DNA of 64,000 nucleotides from an uncultured Sanguibacteroides sp. (lineage in GTDB: Bacteria; Bacteroidota; Bacteroidia; Bacteroidales; Marinifilaceae). Below are positions 35,117 to 42,581 of this stretch, piece after piece (the first letter of the stretch is position 1; each line of letters opens with the position of its first letter). The notes below the pieces were generated by a model that had not been told where the DNA came from, ran no database searches, and saw only the letters and a list, made by a program, of their open reading frames with translations. The DNA is taken from NCBI RefSeq assembly GCF_900543425.1, contig NZ_UQRQ01000007.1:62001-126000 (forward strand), written 5' to 3'. The position numbers and the translations under genes were made by a program.

Positions 35117-38100
35117 CTATTCGTTAATATATTTCCATTTGATGGCATCGGCAACAAAACGAACTTGAGATTGTGCCCGGTCCAATAAAACGACACGATT
35201 TTCTCCTTTCGGAAGCCGATATTCACCGACATAAACCCAACCTTGATCTTTCGTGATATTAATACTAAATTCATCGTTTTCCTCTCCGTTTTGAACCGCA
35301 TAATATTGTAAGCAATCCCCTTCTAACGAACCGTTATAGATAAAAGCAGGGAGAGTAGGCACATATACCCATAGCTCATACACACCTGCTCGTTGAATAT
35401 TTGCCCTCCACGTGACATGATTATTCTCTCCCCCTCCCAACTTCAAATAAGCACTCCGCACAACTCCCCCGTAACAGGATTCGTCTATTCCGGGAGTCCA
35501 ACTATTGGATGTGATATGCAACGGTATATCGTATTCCTTCTTTTTCAATATTTTTCCTATAAAACGTTTAGACACTACATTATCAATCTGAAAACCATCA
35601 TCCTCATTATCTATAACAATCTCATCGGGTTCCGGCAAAAAATAATTTTTATCCATATCAAAGATCCCTTGTGAAGTATCGGAAACAACAACCATTTTTA
35701 CGGTCGGATTCATAACCCAATGAAGAGTTTGAGGGATATTTTGCGACAAGTTGGTATTTACATATATTACCCTCGGCATCTTACCGAGAAGGAATCGAAT
35801 CTCTTTCGCTTCTCCCCGGTTGATCATGAAATGTTTTATATACCCACCACGCTCCATGACGGATAAGACTCCGTCTGTTTCCGAAGGGTTGTACACCCGT
35901 ACCCGACCACGGTATCCCTTTACCTCTCCGTTCTCTACTTTATCGACACCTAAATCCTTTATAATTAAACTTGCCGTTTGTCTTCCCTCATACCATTCAG
36001 GTAGCCATTGTAAAATATCTACCTGAAATTGATCCGAAAAAGCTTGTCTAAATTGTTTAAAATCAATCTCTCCAAAAAGATAGGAGCTCCTAAAATCACT
36101 CAAAAATTGATGTAGATCCGTATAAGATACAGAGGTTGAAATCCTGTTTTTTAAATCCCTGGCCTTTATATTAATTATTTCCGTCATAATCCCTATAGGT
36201 AAAGTATCATCATTCAGCGCATCTTCCAAACTATGTGAAGTCAGATAGACCATCGCCTGTTGATATTCGTTCATTCCTAAGAAAAGCGGCATCTTTACTA
36301 TACTTGAAGTAGCATTATCCTCCTGAAATCTTAACATGACTTGCAATATGCGATCCATCATCGGATAGTCGGGAGAACTCATAAATCCCCAATAATTGGA
36401 ATACAAAGGCTGAATAGAGTATTCATTAGGAATAGCCTCGGATTTTAGCACGCTTATCATTTCTTGTCTCATATATAATGCTAAACGCCGTTTCATATCA
36501 AGTTTTCTCCGCATGGCATATTCACGCAAAAAAGAAGATTCCAAAAACAAACCAAACCTCATAAAATCTGCTTTAGGTCCTGAAATTATTTCATTTCCAT
36601 CAATCATGTTAACTGCTCCCTCTCCACTAAACTCAATATAATCCGACATGGCTAAAATTTTACTCCCCCGTTCCGGATAAAAAAGTAACTCAGGTTGAGC
36701 ATTTTCAGTTCCCCCTTTCCAATTTCTCACGTAAGAGGCCAATGTAACGGGAGTTTCAACCATTTTCAAATGTTGAAATGGGTACCCTTTCAAGTGTTTT
36801 TGCAAAAACGGGATTAGAAAATCTGAAAAATCATCTGTCTCCTTTATCAAAAGATTACTTCCTTTAAAATAATACCATTCCAATAATACGCTATCCACCG
36901 TTATGGATTTCTTCTCGTAAGGTCCTATACTCAGTGCAATTCCAGTCAATTTATTTCCCGGCACAAATCTAACAGTATCTCCCGATTCCTCTACTTTGCC
37001 CTGAGAAATCACCATCTGATGATCCGGATTAAACACCCGTAAATCATATGTTGTAAAATTTTTCTCCGTGGCATACAAAGATCTTAAATTTACCGGAGGA
37101 ACCGCTCCCGGATACCACAAACACTCAGGGAGCAACAATGTATATCCCTTCTCTACAAAAGCATTTCGTTTTCCGAACCTCCATACATCATTATTCCAAC
37201 GCGTATCGGCATATTCTTTATCCGGAATATCCAAATAACAAATTCGCTCGTCAATCTTTCCGTCATACTCTATTTGCACAGTTGTACTCTCCCCGGGCTG
37301 AAGTTCTTTCTCTACCACAATCACCTGATTATCACGATAAAAAGCCAAGTTTTTACCTTTATCCGATAATTGACGTACCTCTAATCCCGGATTCAAATAA
37401 AGAAGAAGTTCCTGCATTCGGATCTCGCCGATATTTTTAACTTGAAGTTGAACGGAAGCAAAAATATGATTTCCTTCCTGACGGTAAACGATAGATGATT
37501 TTTCCACTCGCAAATCAAGCTTATCCGCGTACTTCACATAAGTATCGGCATACCTCTTTCTAACACTTTTTTCATGCAGAAAAGAGTAGCTATATCCTAA
37601 CATACAAATAATCCCAACTGTCAACAGAGTACAAGACAAATATCTTAACCTCTTTAACTCCTTTCCATCCGTTAAACGTCTATACCATAGTGCGGCAAGC
37701 AACAGCATCCCCAAACCAATTCCAACGAATGAAGCACGTTGCAATAAATAAAGAGAAAGTTCCGGATGTCCGGTGATAGTAGAAAAAAGATTTGGAATTC
37801 CGATCGCAAAAAAATCAAAAGCTCCTCCACATATTTCCGGCAAATACCAATAGGTTACTCCCCAGAATAATAACAATAGTAACAAAGAAAAAATATGTTC
37901 TTTTACCAAACGAGAAACGAAAAAAGAAAAACCGGTCATAAAAATCAGGGCGGGGAGGGATAAAGTCAGAAAATAAAAAAAGTATAACCAGAGATTAAAA
38001 GGGGATAAACTGAGAAAAATATTCATCGAAGCCGCTAACAACAGAGAAATAAAATTTAATCCTATAAAGACGCTGGCGATACCCCACATTTTCCCTAAAA

Positions 38101-38410
38101 TAAGTTCGCTATTGGAAACCGGATACACCGTAAGTACGATTCCAGAATCGAATCGTCGATCCCTTTTCAGTACATCTGTCACGACAAATATAATCATCAA
38201 TGCCTGTAAGACATTATAAATATAGGTATTGAACCAAGGCAAAGAAGAAGGCATCGCAATTTTAAACCAAAATAAAAATTGAATTTGTTCCACATATTGG
38301 AATATCCATGTCCCCAATAGAGCGATCACAGCAAATATCCGAAATCCCCAATTCCGTCTTAGTAATTTGGCCTCGTAACAGGCAATTGTTTTTATTATTT
38401 GAAATTTCAT
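35117..38410 (-). CDS. Giant ABC-2 permease / M1-peptidase-like / golvesin-like fusion (copy D)
   Basis: 1,097 residues with the same three-part plan as copy A: about seven membrane helices in residues 1-270, a periplasmic M1-like region, and a golvesin-like end (GWVYVGEYRLPKGENRVV, then VADAIKWKYINE). Local identity to A is obvious (CYLDIPDKEYADTRW against CYLDISDEEYYDNRW) but overall divergence is large. As in A, the expected HExxH site is missing (ERGSKILAMSDYIEFSGEG stands at this place), so the peptidase fold is likely a binding module. It is preceded by the deleted copy E, 33 bases upstream, and followed by a small secreted protein gene. Confidence 0.85.
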   Translation of the reverse strand: MKFQIIKTIACYEAKLLRRNWGFRIFAVIALLGTWIFQYVEQIQFLFWFKIAMPSSLPWFNTYIYNVLQALMIIFVVTDVLKRDRRFDSGIVLTVYPVSNSELILGKMWGIASVFIGLNFISLLLAASMNIFLSLSPFNLWLYFFYFLTLSLPALIFMTGFSFFVSRLVKEHIFSLLLLLLFWGVTYWYLPEICGGAFDFFAIGIPNLFSTITGHPELSLYLLQRASFVGIGLGMLLLAALWYRRLTDGKELKRLRYLSCTLLTVGIICMLGYSYSFLHEKSVRKRYADTYVKYADKLDLRVEKSSIVYRQEGNHIFASVQLQVKNIGEIRMQELLLYLNPGLEVRQLSDKGKNLAFYRDNQVIVVEKELQPGESTTVQIEYDGKIDERICYLDIPDKEYADTRWNNDVWRFGKRNAFVEKGYTLLLPECLWYPGAVPPVNLRSLYATEKNFTTYDLRVFNPDHQMVISQGKVEESGDTVRFVPGNKLTGIALSIGPYEKKSITVDSVLLEWYYFKGSNLLIKETDDFSDFLIPFLQKHLKGYPFQHLKMVETPVTLASYVRNWKGGTENAQPELLFYPERGSKILAMSDYIEFSGEGAVNMIDGNEIISGPKADFMRFGLFLESSFLREYAMRRKLDMKRRLALYMRQEMISVLKSEAIPNEYSIQPLYSNYWGFMSSPDYPMMDRILQVMLRFQEDNATSSIVKMPLFLGMNEYQQAMVYLTSHSLEDALNDDTLPIGIMTEIINIKARDLKNRISTSVSYTDLHQFLSDFRSSYLFGEIDFKQFRQAFSDQFQVDILQWLPEWYEGRQTASLIIKDLGVDKVENGEVKGYRGRVRVYNPSETDGVLSVMERGGYIKHFMINRGEAKEIRFLLGKMPRVIYVNTNLSQNIPQTLHWVMNPTVKMVVVSDTSQGIFDMDKNYFLPEPDEIVIDNEDDGFQIDNVVSKRFIGKILKKKEYDIPLHITSNSWTPGIDESCYGGVVRSAYLKLGGGENNHVTWRANIQRAGVYELWVYVPTLPAFIYNGSLEGDCLQYYAVQNGEENDEFSINITKDQGWVYVGEYRLPKGENRVVLLDRAQSQVRFVADAIKWKYINE

Positions 38411-38443
38411 CGGTTTAATTTTAGTATGTTAGTTTTTATAAAT

Positions 38444-38791
38444 TCAATTCACATGGAAGTCCGTAAACGGATTAAATCCGTTTACGACCCATTTTACAGC
38501 GTCGGCAATAAGACATTGTTCCTTTCCTCCCAAAAGAGTTGCTTTATTCTCTCCTTCCGAAAGCGCATACTCACCCCACAACACCCATCCTGTCTTTTTT
38601 ATAATATCAATAAGCCTGGGAAGAGAGGAGGGAAGAGCCGTAGCATATTTCCCCTCTCCCACATTTCCTTGCAAAGCATATTGCCCAAAAGTGATCAACA
38701 ATAAAAAAATTATAGCAAATACACGAAAACTCCAACTCCGGCTCAGTAAAATTGATTTGTAACAGCCTACAGAACACACCTTTTGATTCAT
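38444..38791 (-). pseudogene. Permease copy E reduced by a large in-frame internal deletion
   Basis: An open frame of 115 codons that joins the two ends of a ~1,100-codon permease. Residues 1-58 match the N-terminus (SRSWSFRVFAIIFLL and ALPSSLP, compare RRNWGFRIFAVIALL and MPSSLP in copy D). Residues 65-102 match the golvesin-like C-terminus (KKTGWVLWGEYALSEGENKA, then IADAVKWVV, against GWVYVGEYRLPKGENRVV and VADAIKWKY). Roughly 1,000 codons between are missing, with the frame kept. A one-helix protein with a short tail could still be made, but it lacks every transport part. An ECF-like motif lies 32 bases upstream. Confidence 0.85.
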
Positions 38792-38822
38792 TTGTCAACT
38801 ATTTAATTGTAGTCTTTTATAG

Positions 38823-38850
38823 AAGACACCACCAAGAACGCAAAAGGATT
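38823..38850 (-). promoter_or_regulatory. ECF-type promoter motif, copy 3 (before permease E/D)
   Basis: The minus strand reads AATCC (38850-38846), 18 bases ending TTGGTGGT, then GTCTT (38827-38823). It is placed 32 bases upstream of the start of copy E, so it would drive the E-D-small-protein transcript. Confidence 0.5.
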
Positions 38851-39098
38851 AGCATTAATTCAAAAATTACAAATAATTAACACTCGCGTTATCCGTTTAC
38901 TCAAAGCAATATTTTAAAATGATTTTCAGTATAAAATATTCTTTTTAAAAGCAAAAAAAAATGAATTGAAAAACAACCTTGTAGAATGATCACAAGTTAT
39001 TCTTTGAACCAACGACCGTAAAAAAAATGAACCGACTTAATAAAATTCATTTTACCATTAAAACGAATGATAAAACAAATAATCTTATTTTCTTATAA
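38851..39098. other. Non-coding AT-rich stretch between motif copies 3 and 4
   Basis: No open frame of useful length on either strand and no RNA gene that I recognise. It lies in the divergent region between permease E and the ECF sigma factor gene. Confidence 0.4.
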
Positions 39099-39126
39099 AA
39101 GACATCATTAAAATCATTTTTGGATG
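39099..39126 (-). promoter_or_regulatory. ECF-type promoter motif, copy 4
   Basis: The minus strand reads ATTCATCC, 18 bases, then GTCTTTTATAA; GTCTT is at 39103-39099. The spacing equals copies 1 and 3. It points away from the sigma factor gene toward permease E, about 300 bases away. Confidence 0.4.
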
Positions 39127-39183
39127 AATATAAAATGGCTTTTCTCAAAAATTATTTCTATACTTGCATTTTCGATATAAATT

Positions 39184-39320
39184 AACCTTCGTTTTATGAA
39201 AGGGAGAAACGAGGGGAAAAGATCGATAGCTTGTAAATAGAATAAACTGATAATGAAAGGACATGTGGTACAGCGGATCATACCATAATGAAAATTGTGT
39301 ACTATCAACAAACGAAGGTT
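39184..39320. repeat. 11-base inverted repeat upstream of the ECF sigma factor
   Basis: AACCTTCGTTT at 39184-39194 is the exact reverse complement of 39310-39320; the 115 bases between contain no gene. The right arm ends 9 bases before the sigma factor start. Arms this short arise by chance in AT-rich DNA. Confidence 0.35.
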
Positions 39321-39329
39321 TAATGAGAT

Positions 39330-39839
39330 ATGGGAGAAATTTTAAAACTTGAAGTTTTTATCCGTAAATACTATACAACACTTTGTGCATCAGCACTTCA
39401 CTATGTCAACTCTCCCGATATTGCACAAGATATTACACAAGAAGTAATCATTAAATTCTGGGAAAACAGAAACAAGCATCAAAACTTAAATTCAATTGAA
39501 AATTTCCTTTTCATCATGATTCGGAATGAATCATTAAATTACCTCCGAAGTTGTCAAAGGGAAACAAAACGATACGATAAAATCCCCAAAGAAGAAAGTG
39601 AGGACCCGCATGTTTTAAATATGCTTATTGAAGAGGAGACCAATCAAATTTTACTCCATGCTATCAATCAACTTCCTCAACAGATGGCACGTATCATGCG
39701 TCTTGTCCTTTCCGGTTACGAAAATAAAGAGATTGCAGAACTTCTCGGAGCCTCTGTCAACACGGTCAAGACACTCAAATATGGAGCTTTACGAAAATTA
39801 AAGGAATATTTCGAAAAGCATCAATATAACATTAGATAG
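39330..39839 (+). CDS. ECF RNA polymerase sigma factor (FecI-like)
   Basis: 169 residues with region 2 (YYTTLCASALHYVNSPDIAQDITQEVIIKFWENR compressed around residues 14-47, including the DIAQDITQEVF-like core) and region 4 (about 110-160, LPQQMARIMRLVLSGYENKEIAELLG then SVNTVKTLKYGALRKLKEYF, a helix-turn-helix). This is the sigma type that pairs with FecR and STN-type SusC proteins in Bacteroidetes. It is divergent from the permease genes and separated from fecR by about 5 kb of them, which is unusual. It is followed by a shared terminator. Confidence 0.93.
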   Translation: MGEILKLEVFIRKYYTTLCASALHYVNSPDIAQDITQEVIIKFWENRNKHQNLNSIENFLFIMIRNESLNYLRSCQRETKRYDKIPKEESEDPHVLNMLIEEETNQILLHAINQLPQQMARIMRLVLSGYENKEIAELLGASVNTVKTLKYGALRKLKEYFEKHQYNIR

Positions 39840-39850
39840 CAGATAACATT

Positions 39851-39876
39851 AAAAAAAGCGCCTTAAAGGCGCTTTT
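39851..39876. terminator. Bidirectional terminator between ECF sigma and rpoD
   Basis: AAAAAAGCGCCTT (about 39851-39863) pairs with AAGGCGCTTTTTT (about 39867-39877). A-run and T-run flank the stem on both sides, so it can end the plus-strand sigma gene and the minus-strand rpoD. Confidence 0.85.
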
Positions 39877-39879
39877 TTA

Positions 39880-40740
39880 TTATCCTAAATAGGTTTTTAA
39901 CAACTTACTCCGTGACGAATGACGCAAACGTCTTATCGCTTTTTCCTTAATTTGACGAACCCGTTCACGCGTCAACCCAAACTTCTCTCCGATCTCTTCC
40001 AACGTCATTTCCTGGCAATTGATCCCGAAAAAAAGACGAATAATATCCCGTTCTCTTTCGGTTAAAGTGGATAAGGCCCGCTCTACCTCCGTTGACAAAG
40101 ATTCATTAATCAAAGTTTTATCCGCTACAGGCGAATCATCGTTGATCAACACATCCAACAAACTATTATCCTCTCCTTCCACGAAAGGCGCATCTACCGA
40201 TATATGACGTCCGGACACTCTTAACGTATCCGCCACTTTTTCTGCCGGTAAATCCAACGTATCCGCCAATTCCTCCGGAGAAGGACGACGTTCGTGTTCT
40301 TGTTCGAATCGAGAAAAAGCTTTATTGATTTTATTTAATGAACCGACTTGATTTAATGGTAATCGCACAATACGCGATTGTTCAGCTAAGGCTTGTAAAA
40401 TAGATTGACGAATCCACCATACGGCATAAGAAATAAATTTAAACCCTCTGGTTTCATCAAATTTTTCAGCAGCTTTGATCAACCCTAAATTCCCCTCATT
40501 GATTAAATCTGGTAAACTTAACCCCTGATTCTGGTATTGCTTTGCCACAGAAACAACAAAACGTAAATTTGCCCTCGTCAACTTCTCCAATGCCCTTTGA
40601 TCCCCTTTCCGAATTCTCTGAGCTAACTCAACCTCCTCCTCCACGGTGATCAAATCCTCCTTACCAATCTCCTGCAAATACTTATCGAGAGATGCACTCT
40701 CCCTGTTTGTTATAGATTTTGTTATCTTTAGCTGTCTCAT
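39880..40740 (-). CDS. rpoD: Primary sigma factor of RNA polymerase, Bacteroidetes type
   Basis: 286 residues, with regions 1.2 (SLDKYLQEIGKEDLITVEEEVELA), 2 (ANLRFVVSVAKQYQNQGLSLPDLINEGNLGL and ISYAVWWIRQSILQALAEQSR), 3 and 4 (TLEEIGEKFGLTRERVRQIKEKAIRRLR) all visible. It lacks region 1.1, as is normal for the sigma factor of this phylum that recognises TTTG / TAnnTTTG promoters. A single gene with its own promoter. It directs most transcription in the cell. Confidence 0.95.
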   Translation of the reverse strand: MRQLKITKSITNRESASLDKYLQEIGKEDLITVEEEVELAQRIRKGDQRALEKLTRANLRFVVSVAKQYQNQGLSLPDLINEGNLGLIKAAEKFDETRGFKFISYAVWWIRQSILQALAEQSRIVRLPLNQVGSLNKINKAFSRFEQEHERRPSPEELADTLDLPAEKVADTLRVSGRHISVDAPFVEGEDNSLLDVLINDDSPVADKTLINESLSTEVERALSTLTERERDIIRLFFGINCQEMTLEEIGEKFGLTRERVRQIKEKAIRRLRHSSRSKLLKTYLG

Positions 40741-40772
40741 AATTGTTTTTATATTCTCCCCGAAATATGTGG

Positions 40773-40802
40773 CAAAGGTAGAACATTTTATCCATATACC
40801 AA
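40773..40802 (-). promoter_or_regulatory. Promoter of rpoD
   Basis: The minus strand reads TTG (40802-40800), 19 bases, then TACCTTTG (40780-40773), an exact -7 match, 33 bases before the gene start. Confidence 0.55.
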
Positions 40803-40839
40803 TATGTTAAAATCGCCACCTTTCGTTTATTAACTTTTT

Positions 40840-42309
40840 TTAATCCTGTAATGATAATGCAAAATATTCGATCCGCCCTCTCGGTGAAATAGCAGTAATC
40901 AAAACTCCTTCATTCTCTGCTATCTTCAATGCTTTCACCAGATCGTCTTTATCGTATATCCAATAGTTATTAATCTTTACAATAATATACCCTTTTTGCA
41001 ATCCGATACCCTTTAAATGTCCGTTTTTCAATTCGGTAATCTTCACTCCTTTGTTGATTCCATATCGATATCGCTCCTCTTTAGACAAAGGTTCAACCAC
41101 CGCACCTAAAATACCGTCATCCTTCATATCCACCAATGCCGTGTCACCATACATATTTTGCAAAAGTACATTCATATTTTTGCTCTTTCCATTCCGTTCA
41201 ACACGTACATCTACTGTAGTCCCCGGATGATATTTTCCAAGTTGACCATGAAATGCAGAGACAGTATTTACCTCAATACCATTGATCTCTTTGATAATAT
41301 CTCCTTTCTTTATACCGGCCTTCGCCGCTGCTCCATTAGCAAGTACCTCTATAACATATATTCCTCCTACATCTTTTAGATTCAATTCTTTAGCCAATTC
41401 CGCCGTCACTTCGTTCATACGAATCCCTAAAACGGCCCGTTGTACGGTTCCAAAATTCTTCAAATCTCCAACCACCTTACGAGCTATATTCGCCGGAACT
41501 GCAAAGGCATAACCGGAATAAGATCCCGTGGGCGACTCTATAGCCGTATTGATTCCGATCAACTCCCCTTTGGCATTTACCAAAGCACCTCCACTGTTTC
41601 CGGGATTCACGGCCGCATCCGTTTGCAAAAAAGAACTTAAATTCATTTGTCTTCTATCCATACCCAAATCACGTGCCTTCGCACTAATAATTCCGGCAGT
41701 CACGGTAGAAGTCAAATTATACGGATTCCCCACGGCCAAAACCCATTCACCTAATTCCACATCATCCGAATTCCCATAGTCCAGATAGGGTAATCCATGT
41801 TCTTCTATTTTCAACAAAGCAATATCCGTATTGGCATCTTTCCCAATAATTTTCGCCTTATACTCCTTTTTATTATTCAAAACGACCGTAATATCGTCAC
41901 TCCCGTCAATCACATGGTTATTGGTTACAATATACCCATCCTCCGAAACAATAACTCCCGAACCAAATCCCATACGTTGCGGAACCTCACGAACCCGGGG
42001 AGCTCTCCCATAAAAGAATTCCAATAAAGGATTCCCCACAATCTCTCTTCCCATCTGTATCGTTTTGACATGAACCACAGCAGGAACTGTCTTTTTGGCA
42101 GCATCCCTTAAGTCCACATTTCCAGCAGGTACGCTATTAATTGCATTATCGTTTACCATGGTTACCGGACGAACTGCGGTCGGAGAAACGACCTCCAAAG
42201 GTTGAACAGGTTTTATCGGCTCCTTTTGTAAAGTATCTATAACGAAGAATGCAATACATCCTCCTGCCATCCCTAACCCGAGGTTTAGTAATGATTTTGT
42301 AATTGCCAT
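40840..42309 (-). CDS. HtrA/Deg-family periplasmic serine protease
   Basis: 489 residues with an N-terminal membrane or signal helix (about 8-26), a trypsin-like domain and two PDZ domains (about 285-385 and 395-480). The catalytic triad is His132 (NNHVIDG), Asp162 (TDIALLK) and Ser239 (NPGNSGGAL). It degrades or refolds damaged envelope proteins. The last PDZ is short and ends YFALSLQD. Monocistronic and divergent from ftsK. Confidence 0.95.
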   Translation of the reverse strand: MAITKSLLNLGLGMAGGCIAFFVIDTLQKEPIKPVQPLEVVSPTAVRPVTMVNDNAINSVPAGNVDLRDAAKKTVPAVVHVKTIQMGREIVGNPLLEFFYGRAPRVREVPQRMGFGSGVIVSEDGYIVTNNHVIDGSDDITVVLNNKKEYKAKIIGKDANTDIALLKIEEHGLPYLDYGNSDDVELGEWVLAVGNPYNLTSTVTAGIISAKARDLGMDRRQMNLSSFLQTDAAVNPGNSGGALVNAKGELIGINTAIESPTGSYSGYAFAVPANIARKVVGDLKNFGTVQRAVLGIRMNEVTAELAKELNLKDVGGIYVIEVLANGAAAKAGIKKGDIIKEINGIEVNTVSAFHGQLGKYHPGTTVDVRVERNGKSKNMNVLLQNMYGDTALVDMKDDGILGAVVEPLSKEERYRYGINKGVKITELKNGHLKGIGLQKGYIIVKINNYWIYDKDDLVKALKIAENEGVLITAISPRGRIEYFALSLQD

Positions 42310-42581
42310 ATCTTTATCTTTTGATTTAACTCAACTTTTCATTTTATACCCTACAATATTAACAATATCCCTGCCAATCGCTTATTAAGAAATTCTTAAT
42401 TAATATAACTTAACCTATGATTTTGTAGTTTCACAAAAACAAGCGTAATACCCCTTATACCAAGACGTAATGTCAGTATATTACAAAAAATTTCTTCATT
42501 TAAAATTTTATCGGAAATTTATCCTTGCTTTGCAACTCTCCCATATAAATTGTAACTTCGCTCGCGATAAAATTCAAGCAC

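Noticed and set aside
39114..39311. 65-codon minus-strand frame in the divergent sigma/permease region
   Set aside because: No family likeness or start signal, and it spans the leader of the sigma gene on the opposite strand.
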